The notes: generated by a model not told the origin, from the sequence alone. 54,594 nt of DNA from Bacillota bacterium (GCA_012523945.1 JAAYSO010000031.1:1-54594); one strand, 5' to 3'. Positions 1-8,594 are shown, counted from the stretch's first letter. Program-made: numbers and translations.

Positions 1-234
1 ATGCCAGGACGGGGGCAGTGCCTGAAAGATCCGTATGGCCTCCATAAAGTTTTGCACATCGCCCAAATCACCAAAACAATAAGCCAAAAAAAGCGCAGAA
101 TAGGCAGGTAAAACTACCAGGATATTTTCCTTTTCGTTACACGTAAAGGGCGCCAATTTTTCCAGGATATATTCTTTATAGGTTATGGGCGTAGTGAAAT
201 CGCTGTCGGCAAAATTCAAGGCCACTACCAGCAT
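1..234 (-). CDS. Unrecognised protein, N-terminal part only (cut by window edge)
   Basis: An open frame on the minus strand begins at ATG 234-232 and runs without a stop off the left end, giving 78 residues. A strong ribosome binding site (AAGGAGGTG, complement of 241-249) lies seven bases before the ATG, so the start is secure. The protein begins MLVVALNF and has a hydrophobic stretch around residues 40-55 (ILVVLPAYSALFLAY). The combination of an MxVVAxN start and a VVLP strand resembles the beginning of carbon-nitrogen hydrolases, but the catalytic Glu expected after that Pro is Ala here, so I do not assign that function. It is divergent to the DUF2680 gene, with 235 bases between the two starts. 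Confidence 0.6.
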   Translation of the reverse strand, partial: MLVVALNFADSDFTTPITYKEYILEKLAPFTCNEKENILVVLPAYSALFLAYCFGDLGDVQNFMEAIRIFQALPPSWH

Positions 235-382
235 CTTAAGACACCTCCTTCCCATTAATTCGCATTTCTTTTTGATTTCCCTGCTAATCGTAACTGTAAA
301 GATGACAGAAGCTGCAGGTGCGTTTTATTATGGAGGTTAAAGTATTATATTCGGAAAACTGCAAAAAGGTTTTTTTAAACCC

Positions 383-426
383 TTCACAAGAACTCCACAA
401 TCTTTCCATAAGTTCTCCAAAAACTT
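383..426 (+). repeat. Four tandem 11-bp operator-like repeats
   Basis: Four consecutive 11-base units begin at 383, 394, 405 and 416, with heads TTCACAA, TCCACAA, TCCATAA and TCCAAAA. A -10 hexamer TATGCT (431-436) begins four bases after the last unit, and no good -35 is visible. Direct repeats with one-helical-turn spacing are the usual binding pattern of OmpR/PhoB-type response regulators, and such a regulator is encoded at 959. The same arrangement recurs at 10822-10875. Confidence 0.65.
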
Positions 427-430
427 GTGG

Positions 431-436
431 TATGCT
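431..436 (+). promoter_or_regulatory. -10 box of activator-dependent promoter (DUF2680 gene)
   Basis: TATGCT is placed exactly four bases downstream of the fourth 11-bp repeat, where the repeats replace a recognisable -35. Transcription would start near 443, which leaves a leader of about 27 bases before the GTG at 470. Confidence 0.5.
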
Positions 437-469
437 AAAACTAAATTACCCAGTAAAGGTGTGATGTGT

Positions 470-856
470 GTGAAGAAAAATTTAATTATTGCTATGGTGG
501 TAGTTTTAATTTGTGCCCTTTCAGTGCCGGTGGCTTTTGCTTTAACTGATACACAAAAAGATGAATTATTCAATCTTTATCGGCAGCAACATGAGCTGCG
601 CCTGCAAATTGTGGAAAAGCAGCAGGAGGCAGGTCTGATTTCAGATGAAGCTGCCGGGGAACTAAAAGAACGTTTTACTGAAAATTGGCAGTATCATCAG
701 GAGCGGATGAACCAAGGAGATTATGGCTACTGCCCGGGTTTAGGCTACGGCGGTCGGGGGCGGTTTAGAGGACGAAGAGGTGCTTATGGTAATTGTCCTT
801 ACAAGTATGATGCCGCGCAGCGGTGGGAGTCGAGAGGAGCACTGGAAAAATTTTAA
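470..856 (+). CDS. Secreted DUF2680 (YckD-like) protein
   Basis: 128 residues starting at GTG 470, eight bases after an AAAGGTG ribosome binding site; the upstream TTG at 425 lies inside the operator repeats and is not used. Residues 1-23 form a signal peptide (KK, a long hydrophobic core, then AFA). The mature N-terminal part, about residues 24-75, is a charged helical segment with the LTDTQKDEL..LY..Q.ELR..I pattern of DUF2680 proteins. The C-terminal third is rich in Gly, Arg and Tyr and has two Cys. The protein acts outside the membrane; its function is unknown. A terminator follows, then the two-component genes, so this may be an output or sensor accessory of that system. Confidence 0.7.
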   Translation: MKKNLIIAMVVVLICALSVPVAFALTDTQKDELFNLYRQQHELRLQIVEKQQEAGLISDEAAGELKERFTENWQYHQERMNQGDYGYCPGLGYGGRGRFRGRRGAYGNCPYKYDAAQRWESRGALEKF

Positions 857-868
857 ACTATTACAAAC

Positions 869-895
869 AGCCGGATTTGTGCCGGCTTTTCTTTT
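869..895 (+). terminator. Intrinsic terminator after DUF2680 gene
   Basis: Stem AGCCGG (869-874) pairs with CCGGCT (882-887) around a seven-base loop and runs into TTTTCTTTT. It separates the DUF2680 gene from the two-component operon. Confidence 0.8.
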
Positions 896-908
896 GCCTG
901 AAAATAAT

Positions 909-946
909 TTACAATCAAGTTACAAGGCCGCAACCTGCGGGATAAT
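909..946 (+). promoter_or_regulatory. Probable promoter of two-component operon with two TTACAA repeats
   Basis: TTACAA occurs at 909-914 and again 11 bases later at 920-925. A GATAAT hexamer at 941-946 could serve as a -10, with GTTACA at 919-924 as a -35 (16-base spacer). The repeats resemble the TTCACAA units at 383-426 and could mean autoregulation. The -10 would lie very close to the ribosome binding site, so the assignment is tentative. Confidence 0.35.
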
Positions 947-958
947 GAGGTGATGCAG

Positions 959-1651
959 GTGGAAAAAATTTTAGTTGTAGATGATGAAGAAAAAATTGCG
1001 CATGTTATTTGTGCTTATTTGGAAAAGGAAGGTTTTGCCGTTACTCCAGCCTATGACGGCAATAAAGCTTTGGAACTGGCACAAAGCGGGGAGTTCTCGC
1101 TCATGGTACTGGATTTAATGCTGCCCGGGATTTCGGGCGAAGAAGTGACGAAACGTTTGCGCCGTGAAGGTAATAATATTCCCATTATTATGCTAACGGC
1201 CAAAGGTGCGGAGGAAGAGCGCATTAGCGGGTTAGGCCTTGGTGCCGATGATTATGTTGTCAAGCCTTTCAGCCCGGGTGAACTGGTGGCCCGTGTGCTC
1301 GCCGTCTTGCGCCGTGCCCGTAAATCGGGGGGTGTATTGGCTGATGTGCTGGAATTTAAAAATTTGCAGATAGATCTGCGGCGCCGTGAAGTAAAAAGCG
1401 GCGACCAGCTGTTAGAACTGACAGCCACTGAATATAAACTGTTAGTGACCATGGCTAAAAACCCGGGGCGTGTCTTTACCAGGGCTGAACTTTTGGATCT
1501 GGCTTTAGGGGAGCAGGCCACCGGGTATGACCGCACCATTGACAGTCATATCAAAAATTTACGGCAAAAGTTAACACCGGTGGCAGGCGGAAACCGGCTC
1601 ATCCGTACAGTGTACGGTGTGGGCTATAAATTTGAGGATGACGAAAAATGA
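959..1651 (+). CDS. OmpR/PhoB-family response regulator
   Basis: 230 residues from GTG 959, chosen because the GAGGTG at 947-952 is correctly spaced for it and because family members begin with a charged residue followed by ILVVDDE; GTG 950 and ATG 953 are also in frame. The receiver domain spans about residues 1-118, with acidic residues D8/D9, phosphoacceptor D52 (LVLDLMLP) and the conserved Lys in KPF. The C-terminal winged helix (about 130-228) carries the family pattern ELTATEYKLL and ends with TVYGVGYKF. The protein is a cytoplasmic DNA-binding regulator phosphorylated by the overlapping histidine kinase. It is the natural candidate to bind the 11-bp direct repeats at 383-426 and 10822-10865. 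Confidence 0.95.
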   Translation: MEKILVVDDEEKIAHVICAYLEKEGFAVTPAYDGNKALELAQSGEFSLMVLDLMLPGISGEEVTKRLRREGNNIPIIMLTAKGAEEERISGLGLGADDYVVKPFSPGELVARVLAVLRRARKSGGVLADVLEFKNLQIDLRRREVKSGDQLLELTATEYKLLVTMAKNPGRVFTRAELLDLALGEQATGYDRTIDSHIKNLRQKLTPVAGGNRLIRTVYGVGYKFEDDEK

Positions 1652-3060
1652 AGTTTGGGCTGGCAAAAAAAATATCCTTGGCGACAGTTTCTTTAGCCGT
1701 TGGCGGTATAATTCTCTCTGCGCTCTTTACCAATTTGGCCTTAACCTGGAACTTTAATCGTTACCTGGATAGCGTGCAAAAAGAGCAAAACAGATTAATT
1801 ATGGATACACTGACGGAACTTTACAGTGTAAGTACTTCCTGGCGGGAAATACGTTATGCCACCATGTATGTGGGGCTGACCACAGAGGCGCAAATTTGTG
1901 TTTATGATTTAGAGGGGCGTTTAATTGCTGATTCTTTGCCGGGTATGATGCAGGGCAGGCACGGCCGGCATTGGCGACAAAGCCAACAGGACCGTGACCA
2001 TACCTATGTTTACTCTCTGTATGCCAATGGGAGCCCCATCGGTACGGTGGAAATAACGCCCCTGAACCGGCAGGACGGTTGGACGGCGGAAGCTTTGGTC
2101 TTTCGCCGGACAGTACAGATTAGTGCTATCATAACCGGCCTTGTGGCCGTGCTGGCCTCAGCCCTGGTGGGTAGTTTTTTAGCTCGCCGTCTTACTGGTC
2201 GTTTACAGTTGTTGACGCAGGCTGCAGAAAAATGGGGGCAGGAACGTTTTGATACGCGTGTACACTTAAGCGGTGATGATGAGCTGGTTGTCTTGGGTAA
2301 AGCCATGAACCGCATGGCTTCTCAACTGGAGGAGCAAAGTGCCCTGCGTAAAAAGCTGACAGGGGATATTTCCCATGAATTGAGGACCCCCATTACCACC
2401 ATGCAAAGTTATTTGGAAGCTTTTCGAGACGGGGTACTGCCTTTGGATCAGCAAAATATTGAAGCCGTTTTGGAGGAAACAAAACGGCTGGGCAGCTTGG
2501 TTAACGATTTACAGTCCCTGACCAAAGCCGATCTTAGCAGTCGGGAAGTACAGCTGGCACCTTTAGATGTGACTGTTTTTCTTGCGGAAAAAGCAAAATA
2601 CTACCTGCCGCTACTGCAACAACAAGGAATAAATCTAACAACTTCTTTGCCGGAAAAAAATCTTTTGATTGAGGCTGATGAAAAACTGCTGGAACAAGTT
2701 TTAAGCAATTTAGTCAATAATGCCGCCAAGTACACGCCTCAAGGCGGGCAGGTAACTATTGCCGCCCGGGAGGAAAAAGGACAAGTTATCATCGCTGTAA
2801 CCGATACCGGTATTGGCATAGAAGCGGAACATTTGCCTTATATTTTTGAACGTTTTTACCGGGTTGACCCTTCGCGTACACGGTCTACCGGTGGTTCCGG
2901 AATCGGTCTTGCCCTTGTCAAGGAATTGGTGGAGACCATGGGCGGGCGTGTGGAAGCTACCAGTGTCCCGGGCAAGGGCAGTAGTTTCCGCTTATACTTC
3001 CCGTTAGGGGATTATATTAACCCTGATTCACCTTCTTTCCCAACCGGTGGGAGTTGTTAG
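1648..3060 (+). CDS. Membrane sensor histidine kinase
   Basis: 470 residues; the ATG overlaps the regulator's stop (ATGA), indicating translational coupling. Transmembrane segments lie near residues 10-32 and 155-178 and bracket an extracytoplasmic sensor region of about 120 residues. HAMP follows at about 180-232. The HisKA domain has SHELRTPI with phosphorylated H243. The ATPase domain (about 345-455) has an N box NLVNNAAKY, a G1 box DTGIGI, an F box YIFERFYR and a G2 box GGSGIGLAL. It autophosphorylates and passes phosphate to the preceding regulator. The sensed signal cannot be read from sequence. The gene ends in TAG; no terminator is visible before selA, which has its own promoter. Confidence 0.95.
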   Translation: MKFGLAKKISLATVSLAVGGIILSALFTNLALTWNFNRYLDSVQKEQNRLIMDTLTELYSVSTSWREIRYATMYVGLTTEAQICVYDLEGRLIADSLPGMMQGRHGRHWRQSQQDRDHTYVYSLYANGSPIGTVEITPLNRQDGWTAEALVFRRTVQISAIITGLVAVLASALVGSFLARRLTGRLQLLTQAAEKWGQERFDTRVHLSGDDELVVLGKAMNRMASQLEEQSALRKKLTGDISHELRTPITTMQSYLEAFRDGVLPLDQQNIEAVLEETKRLGSLVNDLQSLTKADLSSREVQLAPLDVTVFLAEKAKYYLPLLQQQGINLTTSLPEKNLLIEADEKLLEQVLSNLVNNAAKYTPQGGQVTIAAREEKGQVIIAVTDTGIGIEAEHLPYIFERFYRVDPSRTRSTGGSGIGLALVKELVETMGGRVEATSVPGKGSSFRLYFPLGDYINPDSPSFPTGGSC

Positions 3061-3084
3061 GGGGGGAGGCCACCATACATATCA

Positions 3085-3113
3085 TTGAAAAAACGCGAAT
3101 TAAACTATATAAT
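3085..3113 (+). promoter_or_regulatory. Sigma-A promoter of the selenocysteine operon
   Basis: TTGAAA (3085-3090), a 17-base spacer and TATAAT (3108-3113), 48 bases before the selA start. Confidence 0.8.
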
Positions 3114-3160
3114 TATTGACATGACAAGACAGATGCAAATAACGTTAAAAGGTGAAAAAG

Positions 3161-4555
3161 ATGGATAAAAACTGGCGACAAACTTATTTACGTGCCCTGC
3201 CGGGAGTGGATGCAGTGGTTACTGCCGTCAAAAAGGCAGTGGGTCCTGTTTATCCCCACCGGCTATTGGTGAAACCTGTGCAAAGGAAGATTGATGAGCT
3301 GCGCCGCCGTATTTTGCAGGCAGAAGATGCTGATGGATTAAAGGAATTGGATACTTCGCCGGCAACAATTGCGGCACAAGTAAAGCAGGAACTTGCCGGG
3401 ATATCCCGGCCTTCATTGCGGCGTGTCATTAATGCTACAGGTACTGTGCTACATACTAATTTAGGACGGGCTCAACTGGCTCAAGCAGCTGTAATGGCCA
3501 TAGAGGAAGCCGCCGGTTACTGTAATTTGGAGCTTGATTTGGCAAGCGGTCAGAGGGGCTCCAGGCATACCCATGTGGAAAAACTGCTGGAACTGCTGAC
3601 AGGAGCTGAAGCGGCATGTGTGGTAAATAACAATGCTGCCGCCGTTTTAATGGCCCTTAACACCTTGGCGGCAGGAAAAAAAGTTGTTGTCTCCCGGGGG
3701 GAACTGGTGGAAATCGGGGGAAGTTTCCGCATTCCGGAAGTGATGAAAGCAAGCGGTGCCCAACTGGTGGAAGTAGGCACTACCAACAAAACCAAAATTA
3801 GTGATTATCAGCAGGCCATTGATGAAGAAACGGCCCTGCTTTTGAAGGTACATACCAGCAATTACCGGGTTGTGGGCTTTACAGAATCTGTGGATGTGGC
3901 TGAATTGACTAAAATTGCCCATGAGGCAAACATTCCGGTGATGGAAGACTTGGGCAGCGGTTTGCTTTTGGATCTGTCTGCCTTTGGCCTGGAAAAAGAA
4001 CCTTTAGTAGGTGAGCGTCTTGCCGCCGGTGTGGATGTGCTGACCTTAAGCGGGGACAAGCTTTTGGGTGGACCCCAGGCCGGCATTATTTTAGGTAAAC
4101 GCCGGTTTATTGAACAGATTAAAAAGAATCAATTGCTACGGGCAATGCGTCCGGATAAAGTAACTTTAGCAGCTTTAGAAGCCACACTGCGTGTATATTT
4201 ACTGGGGGAACCGTTGCGGGAGATTCCTGTTTTGGCCATGCTTACTATGCCGCCGGCAACGTTAAAACGCCGTGCCGAGGCGTTGGCAGAAAAATTAAAA
4301 GAGCAAACACAAAATTTGGAGATCGCGGTGCGGGAAGATGTTTCCTTTGTGGGCGGGGGCGCCATGCCGCTGACGCGGCTGCCCACATATGTGGTGGCCC
4401 TGCGTCCACGGCATCAGCCTTTAGCAGTCTGGGTAGAAAAGTTGCGTTTAGGAGAACCGTCTTTAGTGGGGCGGGTACAGGAAGATTGGCTGCTTTTGGA
4501 TCCGCGGACAATTGCTGAGGCCGAAGAGGAAGAGGTGGTAAAGTGTCTCATGTAA
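3161..4555 (+). CDS. selA: L-seryl-tRNA(Sec) selenium transferase
   Basis: 464 residues from ATG 3161; the in-frame GTG at 3152 overlaps the AAAAGGTG ribosome binding site and is rejected. SelA is a PLP enzyme that converts Ser-tRNA(Sec) to Sec-tRNA(Sec) with selenophosphate. An N-terminal helical tRNA-binding domain is followed by the aminotransferase-type fold. RVINATGTVLHTNLGRA is the family hallmark near residue 90, and the PLP lysine is K300 in SGDKLLGGPQAG. Length is normal for the family. The last 13 bases overlap selB. Confidence 0.97.
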   Translation: MDKNWRQTYLRALPGVDAVVTAVKKAVGPVYPHRLLVKPVQRKIDELRRRILQAEDADGLKELDTSPATIAAQVKQELAGISRPSLRRVINATGTVLHTNLGRAQLAQAAVMAIEEAAGYCNLELDLASGQRGSRHTHVEKLLELLTGAEAACVVNNNAAAVLMALNTLAAGKKVVVSRGELVEIGGSFRIPEVMKASGAQLVEVGTTNKTKISDYQQAIDEETALLLKVHTSNYRVVGFTESVDVAELTKIAHEANIPVMEDLGSGLLLDLSAFGLEKEPLVGERLAAGVDVLTLSGDKLLGGPQAGIILGKRRFIEQIKKNQLLRAMRPDKVTLAALEATLRVYLLGEPLREIPVLAMLTMPPATLKRRAEALAEKLKEQTQNLEIAVREDVSFVGGGAMPLTRLPTYVVALRPRHQPLAVWVEKLRLGEPSLVGRVQEDWLLLDPRTIAEAEEEEVVKCLM

Positions 4556-6477
4556 TTGTGGGAACTGCAGGTCATGTGGATCATGGCAAAACAAAACTGA
4601 TTCAAGCACTCACCGGTGTAGATACAGATCGTTTGCAAGAAGAAAAAAAACGGGGAATTTCCATTGAACTGGGTTTTGCTCCTTTTTTGCTGCCCAGCGG
4701 TCGTTTGGCCGGTGTAGTTGATGTTCCCGGGCATGAAAAGTTTATTCATCATATGTTAGCAGGCATCGGCGGCATTGATTTGGTGCTTTTGGTGGTTGAT
4801 GTCACAGAAGGGGTAATGCCCCAGACGAAAGAACATTTAGAAATAATGGATTTGTTGCAAATTGAGCGTGGCATAGTTGTACTAACCAAAATTGATTTGG
4901 CTGAAGATGAGGACTGGCTGGAACTGGTGGAAGAGGAAGTTAAAGAGGCATTGCAAGGAACTTTTTTGGCCTCGGCACCTGTCTTTAGAGTGTCGGCATA
5001 TACCGGTCAGGGTTTAAATGAACTGGCCCAGGCCATTGATGATGCTACCGCCCAGCTGACACCGCGGGATGCCAAAGCGCCGTTTCGTTTGCCGGTGGAC
5101 AGGGTTTTTACCATCTCCGGTTTTGGCACCGTTGTTACCGGCACGGTGGTAAGCGGCACGGTCAAAGTTGGTATGAATGTTAGTGTCTTGCCGGTTGACA
5201 AGACCGCAAGGGTGCGGCAAATTCAGGTGCACGGAAAACAAGTGGAAGCAGCTTCTGCCGGGCAGCGGGCAGCCGTTAATTTAAGCGGATTGGAAAAAGA
5301 AATTATTCCCCGCGGCAGTGTTTTAGCTACCCCAGGCACACTGGAAACAGGATATCTTTTAGATGCCAAACTGCAGTTACTGAAAAGTTCTCCCTGGAAG
5401 GTAAAAAACTTAACACGTGTTCATGTTTACTTAGGTACGGGCCACGCCGTAGGTCGCATAGTGCTTTTAGACCGGGAGGAACTGAAACCGGGCGAGTCTG
5501 CCTTTGTACAGCTGCGCCTGGAAAGGAAGCTGGTGGCACAAAATTCCGACCGTTTTATTCTTCGCAGTTTTTCCCCTGTGACCACTATTGGGGGCGGTAT
5601 TGTTTTAGATGCGCGTCCTACGAAACATAAAAGGTTTAATCAGGAAGTTCTGGAGAGACTAAAAGAGCTGGAAAAAGGAGACCCGGCCGCTCCCATCCTG
5701 CAGCGTATCCGCCGGGAAGGCGCCGTTACGCAGACTGTTTTGCTGAAAGAAGCGGGGATGGCTCCGGAAACTGTGAAAAAGCTTATTAGACGTTTGCAGG
5801 AAGAAGGCAAGTTAAAGCAGACCGGGGATTATCTTTTTGATGCTTTTGCCGTACCTGAATGGCAGGAAAAACTTTTAGAGGCACTGGCAGCCTTTCACGA
5901 AAAAAACCACCTGGCTGTAGGCATGTCCCGGGCAGAGTTGAAAAGCGTCCTGGGCCAGGAGCTGCCGGTCAATGTATATGATTGGCTGCTTAATGAATTA
6001 GCACAATGTGAAAAAATCAAGCTCAAGGATGATTTAGTAGCTTTGGCTGAACATGTACCGGCACCTACGGCAAAGGAAAGAGTATTAATGGATGATTTGG
6101 CACGGTTATATTTACAAAATGGTTTTAAACCGCCCACCGTCAGTGAGGCAGCGGAAAAGATCGGCTTATCAAAGGCGCAAACACAGGAACTGCTTGCCTA
6201 TTTAATACATACAAAAGTACTGGTGCGTCTGGATGCGCAATTTGCTTTGCATATGACTCATTTTAACCGGGCTAAAAAGGAGCTGTGCCTCCATTTTAGG
6301 GAGCATAAAACTTTAGCAGCCGGAGAGTTTAGGGAAAAACTGGGATCGACACGCAAATTTGTCCTGCCACTATTAGAAACTTTTGATCGTTTGAAGTGGA
6401 CCAGGCGGATGGGCAGTGACAGAGTACTTTGGCGTTTAGATTTAAATGAATGTGAAGAAGGTGAAATAGATGGATGA
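4543..6477 (+). CDS. selB: Selenocysteine-specific translation elongation factor SelB
   Basis: 644 residues from GTG 4543, overlapping selA. The EF-Tu-like GTPase domain shows the P loop GHVDHGKT (residues 10-17), the switch II motif DVPGHEKF and the NKxD equivalent TKID. Beta-barrel domains follow, and the C-terminal half (from about 370) is a set of winged helices that bind SECIS hairpins. SelB delivers Sec-tRNA(Sec) to UGA codons that are followed by a SECIS element. Its 3' end overlaps selD by eight bases. No selC (tRNA-Sec) gene is present in this window. Confidence 0.97.
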   Translation: MSHVIVGTAGHVDHGKTKLIQALTGVDTDRLQEEKKRGISIELGFAPFLLPSGRLAGVVDVPGHEKFIHHMLAGIGGIDLVLLVVDVTEGVMPQTKEHLEIMDLLQIERGIVVLTKIDLAEDEDWLELVEEEVKEALQGTFLASAPVFRVSAYTGQGLNELAQAIDDATAQLTPRDAKAPFRLPVDRVFTISGFGTVVTGTVVSGTVKVGMNVSVLPVDKTARVRQIQVHGKQVEAASAGQRAAVNLSGLEKEIIPRGSVLATPGTLETGYLLDAKLQLLKSSPWKVKNLTRVHVYLGTGHAVGRIVLLDREELKPGESAFVQLRLERKLVAQNSDRFILRSFSPVTTIGGGIVLDARPTKHKRFNQEVLERLKELEKGDPAAPILQRIRREGAVTQTVLLKEAGMAPETVKKLIRRLQEEGKLKQTGDYLFDAFAVPEWQEKLLEALAAFHEKNHLAVGMSRAELKSVLGQELPVNVYDWLLNELAQCEKIKLKDDLVALAEHVPAPTAKERVLMDDLARLYLQNGFKPPTVSEAAEKIGLSKAQTQELLAYLIHTKVLVRLDAQFALHMTHFNRAKKELCLHFREHKTLAAGEFREKLGSTRKFVLPLLETFDRLKWTRRMGSDRVLWRLDLNECEEGEIDG

Positions 6478-7507
6478 AGTACGCCTGACGCGTATGACCA
6501 CCAGCAGCGGGTGAGCGGCAAAAATGCCCCCCGGGGCGCTGACACAAGTTTTGTGTCATTTACCGCAAATAGATGATCCAAATCTTTTAGTGGGTGTAGA
6601 TTCCTTTGCTGATGCAGGAGTTTACAAGCTGCGTGATGATTTGGCGGTGGTGCAATCTTTGGATTTCTTTACGCCGGTGGTAGACGATCCCTTTGTTTTC
6701 GGCCAGATTGCCGCTGCCAATTCCCTTTCTGATGTGTACGCCATGGGTGCGGAACCGAAACTTGTCATGAATATTGTTTGCTTTCCTTCCAAAACGTTAG
6801 ACATTTCTTTTTTGGCGGAAATACTTAAAGGCGGAGCTGACAAGGTTCAGGAAGCCGGGGCTTTGGTGGTAGGCGGACACAGCGTGGAAGATAAAGAACC
6901 CAAATATGGCTTATCGGTGACCGGGTTTGTCCATCCGGAAAAACTGATTACAAACAGTAACGCCCAAGTAGGCGATGTATTGCTGTTAACTAAACCTATA
7001 GGCACCGGTCTGATCCTGACGGCTCTAAAAGCCGATTTGGCGGAAGAAGAAGAGATAAAAACTGCGGTAGCTGCCATGGCAACCCTGAATAAAGAAGCTT
7101 CTGCCGCCATGATTCAGGTGGGTGTTTCTGCAGCCACTGATATTACCGGTTTTGGCTTGTTGGGCCATGCCAGGGAGCTGGCCTTGGCCAGTAAGGTGGC
7201 ACTGGAAATATCTTTTGGGCGTGTGCCCCTTTTACCCGGCGCCATACGGGCTGCCGGTATGGGCCTTATCCCCGGCGGTGCTTACGCCAATCGGGATTAT
7301 GTGGCTGACGGTCTGCAAACTGAGGGCATAGGCGAGTTGGAAATTGATGTTCTTTGCGATCCGCAGACATCGGGTGGGTTATTGATTGCAGTGGCTGAAG
7401 AAAAAGCGGCACAGCTGCTGCAGCTGCTGGAAGCTAAAAATGTGGCTGCCGCCGTCATTGGCCGGGTAACGGCAGAAGGAGCGGGAACGATTAAAGTTAC
7501 CCCATAA
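6470..7507 (+). CDS. selD: Selenide, water dikinase containing selenocysteine (UGA at 6512-6514)
   Basis: The gene starts at ATG 6470, inside the end of selB, and reads M-D-E-V-R-L-T-R-M-T-T-S-S-G-U-A-A-K-M, with in-frame TGA at codon 15. The TSSG-U-AAK context is the active-site loop of SelD, where the nucleophile is Cys or Sec and is followed by the essential Lys (K18). A frame that begins after the TGA at 6524 would lose the catalytic residue. Total length is 345 residues with Sec, normal for SelD. The enzyme makes selenophosphate from selenide and ATP. The rest of the protein has the AIRS/PurM-like fold, with GGHSVED and DITGFGLLGH. A hairpin suitable as a SECIS follows the UGA. Its own translation therefore depends on the pathway it feeds. 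Confidence 0.95.
6515..6557 (+). promoter_or_regulatory. Candidate bacterial SECIS element of selD
   Basis: Directly after the UGA there are two foldable segments. A GC-rich inverted repeat, GCCC...GGGC, lies at about 6525-6535. A perfect hairpin follows, GACACAA (6541-6547) with loop GTT and TTGTGTC (6551-6557). The loop of the second begins about 34 bases after the UGA, within the distance known for bacterial SECIS loops. Which hairpin SelB uses cannot be decided by eye. Confidence 0.5.
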
Positions 7508-7532
7508 TTTTTTACGAGACGGAGGAATTCAG

Positions 7533-8576
7533 ATGGAACAGGAGAAAAAAGGGTTTTTAGCACGCAAAAATATTGTTTTTTCTTTGGAGCGCTACTTTAT
7601 TGACGCTTTAGGTGCTATGGCCCTTGGACTTTTTGCTTCACTGATCGTCGGTTTGATTTTGGAAACGGCCGGAAACCAGTTTATTAAACTTTGGGGAGAA
7701 AATGCTTTTTTAAACTTCCTGGTGGATAGCGGCAATTTTGCCAAGAGCATGATGGGACCGGCCATTGGTGTGGCTGTGGCCTACGGTTTAAAGGCGCCTC
7801 CTTTGGTGCTTTTTGCCAGCACCATTACCGGGGCGGCCGGGGCAACTTTTGGGGGACCGGCAGGTTCCTTTGTAGCCGCTGTGGCAGGTGCTGAATTTGG
7901 TAAAGCCATCTCCAAGGAAACAAGAATTGATATCATAATTACACCTGCCGTAACCATTATGGTTGGTGTTTTGCTTGCCAAACTTATTGGTCCCGGCATA
8001 GATGTATTAATGAAAAAATTAGGGCAAATTATAATGTATGCAACAGAGTTGCAGCCCATTCCCATGGGGATTATCGTTTCCGTCGTCATGGGCTTGGTGC
8101 TTACCGCTCCTATTTCCAGTGCGGCTTTGGCCATTATGCTGGACCTGTCCGGGTTGGCTGCCGGTGCCGCCACAGTAGGTTGTTCGGCACAAATGATTGG
8201 TTTTGCCATCGCCAGTTACCGGGAAAACGGCTGGAACGGGCTTTTGGCGCAGGGTTTGGGTACGTCTATGTTGCAAGTGCCTAATATTGTCCGCAACCCC
8301 TGGATTTTAGTACCGCCTACTTTAGCTTCCGCTTTATTAGGGCCTGTGGCTACAACAATTTTTAAAATGACCAATACGCCTTATGGAGCCGGGATGGGTA
8401 CCAGCGGTTTGGTAGGACAGATTGGTACCGCCAATGCCATGGGTTTTACGGCTAATGTGCTTTTTAGTATGTTACTTTTGCATTTTGTGCTGCCGGGAGT
8501 TTTATCATATCTTTTTAGTCAATGGCTGCGGAAGACAGGGCACATTAAACCGGGTGATTATAAATTAGATCTGTAA
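7533..8576 (+). CDS. PTS_EIIC_2-family (PfoR-like) membrane permease
   Basis: 347 residues starting 25 bases after selD with a GGAGG ribosome binding site, so probably in the same transcript. It is very hydrophobic, with about eight membrane segments and Gly/Ala-rich loops such as GAAGATFGGPAG and AMGTSGLVGQIGTANAMGF-like repeats. This matches the PTS_EIIC_2 family, stand-alone IIC-like proteins without IIA/IIB domains, sometimes annotated PfoR. Its substrate is unknown. Its position in a selenium operon is unusual, but a strong functional link cannot be claimed. A terminator follows. Confidence 0.75.
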   Translation: MEQEKKGFLARKNIVFSLERYFIDALGAMALGLFASLIVGLILETAGNQFIKLWGENAFLNFLVDSGNFAKSMMGPAIGVAVAYGLKAPPLVLFASTITGAAGATFGGPAGSFVAAVAGAEFGKAISKETRIDIIITPAVTIMVGVLLAKLIGPGIDVLMKKLGQIIMYATELQPIPMGIIVSVVMGLVLTAPISSAALAIMLDLSGLAAGAATVGCSAQMIGFAIASYRENGWNGLLAQGLGTSMLQVPNIVRNPWILVPPTLASALLGPVATTIFKMTNTPYGAGMGTSGLVGQIGTANAMGFTANVLFSMLLLHFVLPGVLSYLFSQWLRKTGHIKPGDYKLDL

Positions 8577-8594
8577 GCAGATTATGACATTTTA

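Noticed and set aside
7781-8209. 142-codon frame on the minus strand opposite the PTS-like gene
   Set aside because: A shadow of a Gly/Ala-rich membrane protein gene: no ribosome binding site, unnatural composition, and the plus-strand protein is clearly real.
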